DNA of 64,000 nt, taken from positions 2,046,001-2,110,000 of the forward strand of contig CAJQTY010000001.1 of NCBI GenBank assembly GCA_907163075.1. Direction: 5' to 3'. Source of the stretch: an uncultured Rhodocyclaceae bacterium. Lineage in GTDB: Bacteria; Pseudomonadota; Gammaproteobacteria; Burkholderiales; Rhodocyclaceae. Made by a program: the position numbers and the translations under genes. Positions 38,910 through 47,608 of the stretch are shown piece by piece (the stretch's first letter is position 1; every line of letters begins with the position of its first letter). The notes beneath the pieces are model-generated. The model ran no database searches, was not told the DNA's origin, and was given only the letters and a program-made list of their open reading frames with translations.

Positions 38910-41219
38910 CTAGCCGAGCAGGTATTGCTGCGCAACCCACGCCTGCCCGAGGGCCAGACCGCCATCGTTGGGCGGCATGCGACGCGCTTCGACCAGATGC
39001 AGCCCGCGCTCGCCGAGCCGGGAGCGCAAGCCGCGCCCGAAAACCTGATTCTGCAGGCAGCCGCCAGCGGCGGCGACGGTGCTGCCTCGCGGAGCGCATG
39101 AAAGCAGCCACGCGGTCAAGGCTTCGACCACGGTGGAGTGAAAAATCGCCGCCCCGCGAAAGGCATTCCTCTCGTCAGCCAGGGCCGCAAAAAGAGGCAT
39201 CAGGTCAAGGCCGTTATCTCCGATTTTCCAGCCATCGCGCAAGGGAGCGGCCTCGCCGAAGCGCTCGGCCATGCCCTCCAGCAACAGGCCGGCCTGTCCG
39301 CTGAACATGGAGACAAGGTTGATCCCCAGAAGCGCGGCGGCGGCGTCAAAGAGACGCCCCATGCTCGATGTTTCCCGGCAATTGCTCCCGGACGCGAGTT
39401 GCTCCGCCACCGCGGCGGCCATCGGTTGCCCAGCAAAACGTTGCGCAATTTCGTTATTGCGCCCGAGTTCATGCAAAACGGCGGCCGCCAGACGCCATGG
39501 CGTGCGCGACTCGTTGTTGTCGCCGACCAGCTTGAACGGGGCGAGATGCCCGAGGCGATCAAAACGGGCGCCGTCTACCCGCAGCAGTTCACCGCCCCAG
39601 ACCGTTCCGTCGGTGCCAATCTCCCCGCCGTCGAGCGCGAGGGAAAATACGGGGCCGGTGACATGGTGCTCGGCAAGAACCGATGCGATGTGCGCATGGT
39701 GGTGCTGTACGCCGAGCATCGGAATCCCCCGCAGCCGGGCAAAGTCGGCGGCAAATCGGGTCGCATGAGTATTCCGGTCCATGTCGTGGACGATCATTGC
39801 CGGTGAGACTTCAAGCATCTTGAGCAGATGCGCGATCGTCTCATCGAAGAAATCGCAGGCCGCCGGATTGGAAAGCTCGCCGATATGCTGGGAGACGAAG
39901 GCCTCATTGCCGCGGGTGATGCACACGGCGTTCCTGACCGGTCCGCCGACGGCAAGAATCGTCGGTCCGGCATGCAACAGCTTGACCGATCTCGGCGCAT
40001 AGCCGCGAGCTCGGCGAACCAGCTGCAGTCCACCGAGGCCGGAACAGGCGACGCTGTCGTCACAGCGCGTGACGATATCGCGATCATGAAGCAGGAAGGC
40101 ATCGGCCATTCCGGCCAGACGCTGCAGAGCTTCTTCATTGTCGATGGCGGGCGGTTCGCGACTTGGATTGGCGCTGCTCATCAGCAGGGCGAATCCCTGG
40201 GCCTTGTCGAGCCAGTCCGTCCCTGGCGGGCGCCCGGCCGCTTCATGGAAGAGCAGGTAGTGGACCGGAGCAAAGGGGAGCATGACGCCCAGCCAAGCAA
40301 GCTCCGGCGCCACCCCGGGCAGCGCCGCATCGCAACTGCTGCGTTTGCGCAGCAGGATGATTGGCCGTTCCGGCAGGTTGAGCAAGCCGGGTTCGCCGAC
40401 ACTAAGCTGCACGTAGGCTGTCGCCGAGAGCGCGTTGGCGAGCATGACGGGAAAGGGTTTGAAATAGCGATGCTTGCGCTCGCGCATGAGCGCTACCGCA
40501 ACCGCATTATGCGCATCGCAGGCCAGATGGAAGCCTCCCGTCCCCTTGATGGCGACAATTTTTCCGTCGCCGAGGAGGCTGATCGTGTTGGCGATGGCGT
40601 CGCCAGGTATCGTTTTTCCCCTGGCATCGAGCAAGGAAAGCTTCGGCCCGCATTTTGGGCAGGAATTCCCTTCAGCGTGCAGTCGCCGGTCTTCGGGCCG
40701 CCGATATTCGGCCTGACACCTGTTGCACATGGTAAAGGGCTTGAGGCTGGTGCGCGCCCGGTCGAAGGGCAGGCCGCGACAGATCGTGTAGCGCGGACCG
40801 CAATGAACGCAGGCGGTAAAGGCATAGCGCCAGCGGCGGCCGCTGGGGTCGAACATTTCGTTCAGGCAGTTGCGGCACACGGCCATATCCTGCCCGATCA
40901 TCGTTGCCACTCGCCCGCCCCGGCTGTCGAGAATGAAGAAATCCTCGGACACCGAGACCGAACCGGTATAACGCGAGGTGATAGCGTCGATCCGGGCAAA
41001 GGGAGGTGCGTCGCGATGCAGCCGCTGAATCAGGCATTCGATATTTTCGTGGCTGCCGCACGCTTCGATCTCCACGCCCTGGGCATCATTTCGCACCCAG
41101 CCCGTGAGGCTGAGCTCCTTGGCCAGACGCAATACGAGCGGACGCAAACCGACGCCCTGAACGACACCGCTGAGCCGGATGCGTTGACAGACGGTACTGG
41201 AATGATCAGAGATTTGCAC
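38910..41219 (-). CDS. hypF: Carbamoyltransferase HypF (hydrogenase maturation)
   Basis: Protein of 769 residues that makes the thiocarbamate used for cyanide ligands of [NiFe]-hydrogenases. Domain order: acylphosphatase (residues 13-90, VQGVGLRPLVLRLA), two zinc-finger pairs (CRNC / CVHC and CNRC / CPKC, about 115-205), YrdC-like domain (about 215-385), and a Kae1-like domain with HHHAHIASVL and DGTVWGGEL, then MGRLFDAAAALLG. No other hyp or hydrogenase gene lies in the window. It is convergent with rlpA, 26 bases apart. Confidence 0.93.
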   Translation of the reverse strand: MQISDHSSTVCQRIRLSGVVQGVGLRPLVLRLAKELSLTGWVRNDAQGVEIEACGSHENIECLIQRLHRDAPPFARIDAITSRYTGSVSVSEDFFILDSRGGRVATMIGQDMAVCRNCLNEMFDPSGRRWRYAFTACVHCGPRYTICRGLPFDRARTSLKPFTMCNRCQAEYRRPEDRRLHAEGNSCPKCGPKLSLLDARGKTIPGDAIANTISLLGDGKIVAIKGTGGFHLACDAHNAVAVALMRERKHRYFKPFPVMLANALSATAYVQLSVGEPGLLNLPERPIILLRKRSSCDAALPGVAPELAWLGVMLPFAPVHYLLFHEAAGRPPGTDWLDKAQGFALLMSSANPSREPPAIDNEEALQRLAGMADAFLLHDRDIVTRCDDSVACSGLGGLQLVRRARGYAPRSVKLLHAGPTILAVGGPVRNAVCITRGNEAFVSQHIGELSNPAACDFFDETIAHLLKMLEVSPAMIVHDMDRNTHATRFAADFARLRGIPMLGVQHHHAHIASVLAEHHVTGPVFSLALDGGEIGTDGTVWGGELLRVDGARFDRLGHLAPFKLVGDNNESRTPWRLAAAVLHELGRNNEIAQRFAGQPMAAAVAEQLASGSNCRETSSMGRLFDAAAALLGINLVSMFSGQAGLLLEGMAERFGEAAPLRDGWKIGDNGLDLMPLFAALADERNAFRGAAIFHSTVVEALTAWLLSCAPRGSTVAAAGGCLQNQVFGRGLRSRLGERGLHLVEARRMPPNDGGLALGQAWVAQQYLLG

Positions 41220-41641
41220 GCAAGAGGGCTTCCAGAATTGATCTCGTGGCTCCGGCTTATTCCGGATAATTGAATCGGCTTGCTGCTCCTTGGGATGCGG
41301 CGAATTTTATCGCATGGCGAGGCAATCGGGAATCCAGAGTTTTGCGCAGCGCAAAAAAGGGTTCATGGTCAGCATGGCATCCCTGGCCGATGGCAGCATG
41401 TGCCGCAACTGTTCGTCATTGTGCGCTGTGGACTACGGGCATCGTCTCACCCGTTCAGCACCGCCCGGCATTCACGCAAGGCGGCCGTCACCAACCGACA
41501 CGCCGTGCGTTTCGGCGTCGAGCGAAAGTGCAAGCAGCCGTTCCGATTGGGATACTTCCGGCAATTTATTTGACTCTCATCAATCCACGGCTAAACTCGC
41601 GCCTGCACAATAGTGCTCTTTCCACCTTTGGAATCCATTGC
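41220..41641. other. 422-base gap with no recognisable gene
   Basis: Between hypF and ccmA all three plus-strand frames are open for long stretches, but none shows a family motif or a credible ribosome-binding site. It holds a palindrome TTTTGCGC-A-GCGCAAAA (41340-41356), whose one-base loop suits a DNA operator better than an RNA hairpin, and the FNR-type site at 41570-41583. The hypF promoter must lie in its left part. Confidence 0.5.
41570..41611 (+). promoter_or_regulatory. FNR/Anr-type site and promoter of the ccm operon
   Basis: TTGAC-TCTC-ATCAA (41570-41583) matches the FNR/CRP-family consensus TTGAT-N4-ATCAA at nine of ten fixed bases. A CACAAT element at 41606-41611 would give a start near 41618, placing the site centre (41576.5) at -41.5, the standard class II activation position. 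ccmA begins 24 bases later. Oxygen-limited induction of cytochrome c maturation is a sensible role; regulator identity is inferred. Confidence 0.55.
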
Positions 41642-42256
41642 ATGCTCGAAGTCTCCCGGCTTGAATGCGTACGCGGTGAGCGAAGCCTGTTCGCCGGCGT
41701 CGGATTCCGCCTGGACGGCGGCGAGATGCTCTACCTGCAGGGACGCAACGGCTCGGGGAAAACCAGCCTGCTGCGCATCCTGTGCGGTCTTGCGCAACCG
41801 GCGGCGGGCGAAATCCGCTGGCGTGGAACTACGATCGACACGCTCGGCGAAGACTACCGACGCGAATTATGCTATCTGGGCCACCACAACGCCATCAAGG
41901 AGGAGTTGACACCGCTGGAAAACCTGCTGGCTTCGGCCCGGCTCGCCGACGAAGCGCTCGACGAGGGCGCCGCGCTCGAGGCGCTGGAAATGGTCGGCCT
42001 CGCCGGCCGCGAGGACCTGGCCTGCCGCTACCTTTCGCAGGGGCAAAAGCGCCGCGTCGCGCTGGCGCGGCTGGTCAACGAGCGGCGCGCCCTGTGGATC
42101 CTCGACGAACCCTACGTGGCGCTGGATGCGGCGGCCATCGAACTGGTCGCCGGTCTGCTCGGCGCGCACCTGCAGCGCGGCGGGCTGGTGGTGCTGACCA
42201 CGCACCAGGCGGTCGACGTCGCCGCCGGCACCGTCCGCCAACTGCGCCTGGGCTAG
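41642..42256 (+). CDS. ccmA: Cytochrome c biogenesis ATP-binding export protein CcmA
   Basis: ABC ATPase of 204 residues. Walker A is GRNGSGKTS near residue 38, the signature LSQGQKRRVALARL near 135, and Walker B LWILDEP. Works with CcmB and CcmCD to release holo-CcmE. Start ATG 41642 (MLEVSRLECVRGERSLF); a longer open frame upstream is discounted. Confidence 0.96.
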   Translation: MLEVSRLECVRGERSLFAGVGFRLDGGEMLYLQGRNGSGKTSLLRILCGLAQPAAGEIRWRGTTIDTLGEDYRRELCYLGHHNAIKEELTPLENLLASARLADEALDEGAALEALEMVGLAGREDLACRYLSQGQKRRVALARLVNERRALWILDEPYVALDAAAIELVAGLLGAHLQRGGLVVLTTHQAVDVAAGTVRQLRLG

Positions 42257-42260
42257 CCGC

Positions 42261-42929
42261 ATGCTCAAACTCGTCCATGCCATCATCAGCCGCGACCTGC
42301 GCCTGGCCATGCGCCGCCGGGCCGACATCGTTTCAGCGCTGTTTTTCTTCATCATCGTCGTCAGCCTGTTTCCGCTCGGCGTCGGGCCGGAGCCGGAACT
42401 GTTGCGCAAACTGGCGCCGGGCGTGCTGTGGGTGGCGGCGCTGCTGGCCACCATGCTCTCGCTGCCGCGCCTGTTTGCCGACGACCATCGCGACGGCACC
42501 CTGGAGCAACTGGCGCTGGCACCGCAGCCGCTCGGCCTGATCGTGCTCGGCAAGGTAGTGGCGCACTGGCTGGTTTCGGGTCTGCCGCTGGCGCTGCTGG
42601 CACCCGTGCTGGGCCTGCAGTTCGACCTGTCCAGCGATGCCCTGTGGGTGTTAAGCTCCACCCTGCTGATCGGCACGCCGGCGCTGTCCGGCATCGGTGC
42701 CATCGGCGCGGCGCTGACCCTCGGTGTACGCGGCGGCGGCGTGCTACTGTCGCTGCTGGTCCTTCCGCTGTATATTCCGGTGCTGATTTTTGGCGCTGGC
42801 GCGGTTGATGCGACCGTCACCGGACTCGGGGCGCAAGCCCACCTCTCGCTGCTCGGCGCGCTGACTCTGGGCGGCGTGTTTTTTGCGCCGTGGCCGACGG
42901 CGGCGGCTTTACGGATTGCTTTGGATTAA
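42261..42929 (+). CDS. ccmB: Heme exporter subunit CcmB
   Basis: Membrane subunit of 222 residues with six hydrophobic segments. DDHRDGTLEQLALAP and the cytosolic N-terminus ISRDLRLAMRRRADI are typical of CcmB. Four bases after ccmA. Followed by a 96-base inverted-repeat element before ccmC. Confidence 0.95.
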   Translation: MLKLVHAIISRDLRLAMRRRADIVSALFFFIIVVSLFPLGVGPEPELLRKLAPGVLWVAALLATMLSLPRLFADDHRDGTLEQLALAPQPLGLIVLGKVVAHWLVSGLPLALLAPVLGLQFDLSSDALWVLSSTLLIGTPALSGIGAIGAALTLGVRGGGVLLSLLVLPLYIPVLIFGAGAVDATVTGLGAQAHLSLLGALTLGGVFFAPWPTAAALRIALD

Positions 42930-43041
42930 AACCACTTCAATGCAGAACCACCAAGTCACGAAGAACACCAGGATGCGCCAAGAAAGACATTCAATATGTT
43001 TCCGTCTTGGTGAAACTTTGTCCCTTGGCGCCTTGGTGGTT
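42928..43041. repeat. Inverted-repeat element inside the ccm operon
   Basis: AACCACCAAG (42946-42955) and CTTGGTGGTT (43032-43041) form perfect ends of a 96-base element, with further CGCCAAG and CTTGGCG copies within. The bases in front (AAAACCACTTCAATGCAGAA, 42928-42947) match the head of the element at 12444-12462. It reads as a dispersed, possibly folded, repeat of a kind seen between genes in many betaproteobacteria. It separates ccmB from ccmC without a gene. Confidence 0.68.
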
Positions 43042-43058
43042 CGCTTTTAGTTTTTGCC

Positions 43059-43826
43059 ATGTCAAACAAACAAATCAACTGGTTCAAATTCGCCAGCCCG
43101 CAGGCCTTCTATCCGCTCGCCGGCCGGATGATTCCGTGGTTCTGGGGGCTGGCCGCGGTGTTCGGTATTGCCGGCCTCTATATCGGTTTCCTGGTGGCGC
43201 CGACCGACGCGCAGCAGGGCGAGGGCTACCGCATCATCTTCCTGCACGTGCCGGCGTCATGGATGTCGATGTTCATCTACCTGGTGATGGCCTTCTGGGC
43301 CGGGCTCGGGCTGGCCTTCAACTTTCGCCTGTCGGGCATGATGGCCAGCGCGCTGGCGCCGACCGGCGCGCTCTTCGCCTTCCTCTCCTTGTGGACCGGC
43401 GCGCTGTGGGGCAAGCCGATGTGGGGTGCCTGGTGGGTGTGGGACGCGCGCCTGACTTCGGAACTGATCCTGCTCTTTCTCTATGTTGGCTTCATCGCCC
43501 TGCAGTCGGCGATCGACGATCCACGCCGTGCCGACAAGGCCGGCGCCATCCTGGCGCTGGTCGGCGTGGTCAACGTGCCGATCATCTATTTTTCGGTGAA
43601 GTGGTGGAACACGCTGCACCAGGGCTCGTCGGTCAGCCTGACCAAGTCGCCGTCGATGGCCATGACCATGCTCTGGGGCATGCTGCTCTGTGCTCTGGCC
43701 TGCTGGATGTACGCCATCGCCGTGGCCCTGATGCGGGTACGCACCATCATGCTCGAACGCGAGCGGCACACGGACTGGGTGCGCGCCGAGCTGCGCGAGT
43801 TGTGCGAACCGGCCGGCGGGGAGTAG
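43059..43826 (+). CDS. ccmC: Heme transporter CcmC
   Basis: Haem-handling protein of 255 residues with six membrane segments. The tryptophan-rich WWD-type motif is WGAWWVWDARLTSELILLFL (about 127-146), with conserved histidines in HVPASW and VKWWNTLHQGSSVS. It attaches haem to CcmE. Starts ATG 43059, 17 bases after the repeat element. Confidence 0.96.
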   Translation: MSNKQINWFKFASPQAFYPLAGRMIPWFWGLAAVFGIAGLYIGFLVAPTDAQQGEGYRIIFLHVPASWMSMFIYLVMAFWAGLGLAFNFRLSGMMASALAPTGALFAFLSLWTGALWGKPMWGAWWVWDARLTSELILLFLYVGFIALQSAIDDPRRADKAGAILALVGVVNVPIIYFSVKWWNTLHQGSSVSLTKSPSMAMTMLWGMLLCALACWMYAIAVALMRVRTIMLERERHTDWVRAELRELCEPAGGE

Positions 43827-43829
43827 AAC

Positions 43830-44051
43830 ATGTACTGGAACAGCTTTTCCGAATTCCTGGCCATGGGTAGCCACGGACTCTACGTATGGGGTTCGGTCGG
43901 CGTCATGACCGTCGCGATGATATTGGAACCTGTGCTGCTGATCAAAGGTCAGAAGGAGCTGATTTCTCGCCTTAAGCGTCAGTTCCGTGCCGAACGGTCG
44001 GAGCAGCGAGTTGGCCGCAACGCCGATCGCGCAACACCATCCCAAGGGTAA
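43830..44051 (+). CDS. ccmD: Heme exporter protein CcmD
   Basis: Seventy-three residues with the N-terminal NSFSEFLAMGSHGLYVWGS motif and one membrane segment, then a basic tail. It stabilises the CcmC-CcmE complex. Three bases after ccmC, and its stop lies three bases before ccmE. Confidence 0.9.
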   Translation: MYWNSFSEFLAMGSHGLYVWGSVGVMTVAMILEPVLLIKGQKELISRLKRQFRAERSEQRVGRNADRATPSQG

Positions 44052-44054
44052 ACA

Positions 44055-44534
44055 TTGAAGACACGTCACAAGCGAATCGCGCTCATCGTCGGCGGACTGG
44101 CCGTTCTCGGCCTGGTCGTCGCGTTAGTGCTCAACGCCTTCCAGAGCAACCTGGTGTTCTTTTTCTCGCCGACGCAGGTGGCGGCGGGCGAAGCCCCCAA
44201 AGGCAAGCCCTTCCGCATCGGCGGCATGGTCAGAGAGGGTTCGATCAAGCGCGAGGCGGACGGCGTCACCTTGCGTTTTGTCATGACCGACACGGAGAAG
44301 GACATGACCGTCGCCTACACGGGCATCCTGCCCGACCTCTTCCGCGAAGGCAAAGGCGCGGTCGCCCAGGGCAAGCTCGGCGAGGACGGCGTGTTCATCG
44401 CCAGCGAAGTCCTCGCCAAGCACGACGAGAACTACATGCCGCCGGAAGCCGCCAAGGCGGTTGGCGACGCGCACGAACGCGCGGCCGCCAACAAGGCGGC
44501 GATCGAGGCCACCGCCAAGACCATCAAGCAGTAA
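44055..44534 (+). CDS. ccmE: Cytochrome c maturation heme chaperone CcmE
   Basis: Periplasmic haem chaperone of 159 residues with an N-terminal anchor. The covalent haem ligand is His123 in [12 protein letters not shown], with Tyr127 as axial ligand. Start is TTG 44055 ([11 protein letters not shown]), with AAGGGT seven bases upstream. An alanine-lysine-rich tail follows. Confidence 0.95.
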   Translation: MKTRHKRIALIVGGLAVLGLVVALVLNAFQSNLVFFFSPTQVAAGEAPKGKPFRIGGMVREGSIKREADGVTLRFVMTDTEKDMTVAYTGILPDLFREGKGAVAQGKLGEDGVFIASEVLAKHDENYMPPEAAKAVGDAHERAAANKAAIEATAKTIKQ

Positions 44535-44557
44535 GGTAACGCTACGGAAAACCGCCC

Positions 44558-46546
44558 ATGATCCCGGAACTCGGACATTTCGCCCTTATCCTCTCGTTCT
44601 GCGTGGCGCTCGTACAAGGCATCCTGCCACTGATCGGCGCCCATCGGCGGCGACCGGGATGGATCGCCGTCGCGCGTCCAGCGGCGCTGGCGCAGGCCGT
44701 GCTGATGGCCGTTGCCTTCGGCTGCCTGACCACCGCCTTCGTGCAGAACGACTTCTCGGTGGTCTATGTGGCGCAGCATTCGAACTCGCTGCTGCCCCTG
44801 CCGTACCGGGTCGCCGCCGTCTGGGGCGGGCACGAAGGTTCGCTGCTGCTGTGGGTGGTCATGCTGGTGATGTGGACACTGGCGGTTTCGCTCTTCTCGC
44901 GGCAATTGCCGGAGGCCATGGTCGCCCGCGTGCTCGGCGTGCTGGCGCTGGTCACGGCCGGCTTCCTGCTCTTCATACTGCTCACCTCCAACCCCTTCGA
45001 TCGCCTGCTGCCGGCCGCCGAGGAAGGCCGCGACCTCAACCCGCTGCTGCAGGATCCGGGGCTGATCATCCATCCGCCGATGCTCTACATGGGCTACGTC
45101 GGTTTTTCGGTGGCCTACGCCTTCGCCGTGACGGCGCTGCTTTCCGGCCAGCTCGACGCCGCCTGGGCGCGCTGGTCGCGGCCATGGACCACGGCGGCGT
45201 GGATTTTCCTGACGCTCGGCATCGCCCTCGGCTCGTGGTGGGCGTACTACGAACTCGGCTGGGGCGGCTGGTGGTTCTGGGACCCGGTGGAGAACGCCTC
45301 GTTCATGCCGTGGCTGGTCGGTACGGCGCTGGTGCATTCGCTGGCGGTAACGGAAAAACGCGGCAGCTTCAAGAACTGGACCGTGCTGCTGGCCATTTCC
45401 GCCTTCTCGCTGTCGCTGCTCGGCACTTTCCTGGTCCGCTCCGGTGTGCTTACTTCGGTGCATGCCTTTGCCACCGATCCGACGCGCGGCATCTTCATTC
45501 TCGCCTTTCTCGTCGCCGTGATCGGCAGCTCGCTGGCGCTGTTCGCCTGGCGCGCGCCGAAGGTCGGCCTGGGCGGCCGCTTCGCGCTGCTCTCGCGTGA
45601 ATCGCTGCTGCTCACCAACAACGTCTTGCTCGTCGTCGCCTGCGCCACGGTGCTGCTCGGAACACTCTATCCCCTGCTCATCGACGCCTTCGGCGGCAAG
45701 CTGTCGGTCGGCCCGCCCTATTTCAATTTCGTCTTTCCCCTGTTGATGCTGCCGGCGCTCTTCCTGATCGGCGTCGCGCCGTTCGCGCGCTGGAAGCAGG
45801 CCAGCTTCGCCGAACTCGCCCGCGTCCTGCGCTGGGCCTTCTTGGCGGCGGCCGTGGTCGGCGTCGTGGCGCCTTTCTTCTTCGGCGAATGGAAGCCGCT
45901 GGTCGCACTGAGCCTGCTGCTGGCGGCGTGGATCGTGATCGCCGGATCGCTCAACTTTGTCGAACGCGTGCAATCGACGCGCGCCGGGCAGCCCTTCCTG
46001 GCTGCCGCGCTGAAGCAGCCGCGCAGCTTTTTCGGCATGCACACAGCGCACGTCGGCGTTGCCGTCTTTGTCGTCGGCGTCGCGATGGTCAATGGCTACC
46101 AGACCGAAAAGGACGTCAGGATGGAAATCGGCGATACCGTTTCGGTCGGCGGCTACACCTTCCGCTTCAACGGCGTGCGCGAGGAAAAGGGGCCGAACTA
46201 CAGGGCGCTGGTCGGCGACGTCGATCTGCTGAAAGGCGACCGGACGGTCCGTAAAATGAACCCGGAGAAGCGCAACTACGTTTCCTCTTCGATGCCGATG
46301 ACCGAAGCGGCGATCGATACCGGCTTCCTCCGCGACGTCTACGTCTCGCTCGGCGAACCGATCGACAAGGCCAGGCCGGACGCCGCCTGGGCCGTGCGCG
46401 TCTATCACAAACCCTTCGTCGACTGGATCTGGGGCGGCTGCGTGCTGATGGCCCTGGGCGGCCTGCTGGCCATGACCGATCGCCGCTATCGCATCAAGTC
46501 ACACGCCGCTGTACACATCGACGGCGCGCTGGCACAGAAAGCCTGA
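44558..46546 (+). CDS. ccmF: Cytochrome c heme lyase CcmF
   Basis: Large membrane protein of 662 residues with about 15 segments. The WWD motif is WGGWWFWDPVENASFMPWL (about 230-248). Histidines in SNSLLPLPYRVAAVWGGHEG and HPPMLYMGYVGFSV ligate haem. It joins haem from CcmE to apocytochrome c with CcmH. Confidence 0.97.
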   Translation: MIPELGHFALILSFCVALVQGILPLIGAHRRRPGWIAVARPAALAQAVLMAVAFGCLTTAFVQNDFSVVYVAQHSNSLLPLPYRVAAVWGGHEGSLLLWVVMLVMWTLAVSLFSRQLPEAMVARVLGVLALVTAGFLLFILLTSNPFDRLLPAAEEGRDLNPLLQDPGLIIHPPMLYMGYVGFSVAYAFAVTALLSGQLDAAWARWSRPWTTAAWIFLTLGIALGSWWAYYELGWGGWWFWDPVENASFMPWLVGTALVHSLAVTEKRGSFKNWTVLLAISAFSLSLLGTFLVRSGVLTSVHAFATDPTRGIFILAFLVAVIGSSLALFAWRAPKVGLGGRFALLSRESLLLTNNVLLVVACATVLLGTLYPLLIDAFGGKLSVGPPYFNFVFPLLMLPALFLIGVAPFARWKQASFAELARVLRWAFLAAAVVGVVAPFFFGEWKPLVALSLLLAAWIVIAGSLNFVERVQSTRAGQPFLAAALKQPRSFFGMHTAHVGVAVFVVGVAMVNGYQTEKDVRMEIGDTVSVGGYTFRFNGVREEKGPNYRALVGDVDLLKGDRTVRKMNPEKRNYVSSSMPMTEAAIDTGFLRDVYVSLGEPIDKARPDAAWAVRVYHKPFVDWIWGGCVLMALGGLLAMTDRRYRIKSHAAVHIDGALAQKA

Positions 46547-46559
46547 GGACTGAACTTTC

Positions 46560-47144
46560 ATGAACCGCTTTCTCTGGCCGCTGGTCGGCTTCGCCGTTCT
46601 CGTCGTCCTGCTCGCCGTCGGGCTTAGTCTCGATCCGCGCGACGTGCCCTCGCCCCTGGTCGGCAAACCGGCGCCGACGTTCTCGCTGCCGCAGGTGGCA
46701 GCGCCGGAACGCAACTTCTCACCGAAGGACATGCTGGGCAAAGTGTGGCTGCTCAACGTATGGTCGACCTGGTGTGTCTCCTGCCGGCAGGAACATCCGG
46801 TGCTGGTCGAAATGGCCAAGACCAAGACCGTGACGCTGGTTGGTCTCAACTACAAGGAAGTGCGCGGCGACGGCGAACTGGATGCCGACAAGATCGCCCC
46901 CGACGCCGAACGGAAACTGGCGCTGGAACGCTCCAACGCCTGGCTGGACAAGCATGGCAACCCCTACCTGCTGTCGGTGCTCGACCTCGACGGGCGCGTC
47001 GGCATCGACTACGGCGTTTATGGCGTGCCGGAAACTTACATCATCGACAAGGCCGGCGTGATCCGCATGAAACATACCGGACCGATCAGCCCCGACGCGT
47101 TTTCCGGCAAGATCCTGCCGCTGGTCACGGAGCTGTCGAAATGA
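46560..47144 (+). CDS. ccmG: Thiol:disulfide interchange protein CcmG (DsbE)
   Basis: Membrane-anchored thioredoxin-like protein of 194 residues. The redox pair is WCVSC (Cys72, Cys75), with GVPETYIIDKAG holding the cis-proline. It reduces apocytochrome c or CcmH. Start ATG 46560; the stop overlaps ccmH by four bases. Confidence 0.95.
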   Translation: MNRFLWPLVGFAVLVVLLAVGLSLDPRDVPSPLVGKPAPTFSLPQVAAPERNFSPKDMLGKVWLLNVWSTWCVSCRQEHPVLVEMAKTKTVTLVGLNYKEVRGDGELDADKIAPDAERKLALERSNAWLDKHGNPYLLSVLDLDGRVGIDYGVYGVPETYIIDKAGVIRMKHTGPISPDAFSGKILPLVTELSK

Positions 47145-47608
47145 AGGTCTGGCTGACGGCATTGCTGCTGGCGCTGGCCGCCTTCTCGTTGCAGGCCGGG
47201 GAGGCCGCGCCGCTGGCCGCGGATGAGGCCGCCGAAAAGCGCCTGGTTGATATTTCCTCCGAATTGCGCTGCCTGGTCTGCCAGAACGAGTCCTTGTCCG
47301 GCTCCCATGCCGAACTGGCGAACGACCTGCGGCGCGAGATTCGCACGCTGATCAAGGACGGCAAGAGCGACAGCGAGATCATGGACTTCATGGTCAGCCG
47401 CTACGGCGACTTCGTGCGCTACCGGCCGCCGCTCAAGCTTACCACCCTGCTGCTGTGGTTTGGTCCGGTGCTGCTCCTGGTCGGCGGCCTCGGCGCCCTG
47501 GTGCTCTACCTGCGCCGCCGCAACCAGGCCATAGTGGACACGCCGCTCAGCACCGACGAGCAAGGTCGGGCCGACCGCCTGCTCAACGTTAAAGACCAAG
47601 AACAATGA
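47141..47608 (+). CDS. ccmH: Cytochrome c-type biogenesis protein CcmH
   Basis: Small form of CcmH, 155 residues, without the TPR domain, which is separate as CcmI. A signal peptide is followed by LRCLVCQNESL (Cys44, Cys47), and a C-terminal membrane segment (LLLWFGPVLLLVGGLGALVL). ATG 47141 overlaps ccmG (ATGA). Stop overlaps ccmI. Confidence 0.95.
   Translation: MKVWLTALLLALAAFSLQAGEAAPLAADEAAEKRLVDISSELRCLVCQNESLSGSHAELANDLRREIRTLIKDGKSDSEIMDFMVSRYGDFVRYRPPLKLTTLLLWFGPVLLLVGGLGALVLYLRRRNQAIVDTPLSTDEQGRADRLLNVKDQEQ

Noticed and set aside
41290-41613. 107-codon open frame before ccmA
   Set aside because: Serine-rich, no ribosome-binding site or family motif, and it runs through the FNR-type site.
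44432-46408. 658-codon open frame antisense to ccmF
   Set aside because: Glutamine/arginine-rich shadow of CcmF, with no recognisable domain.
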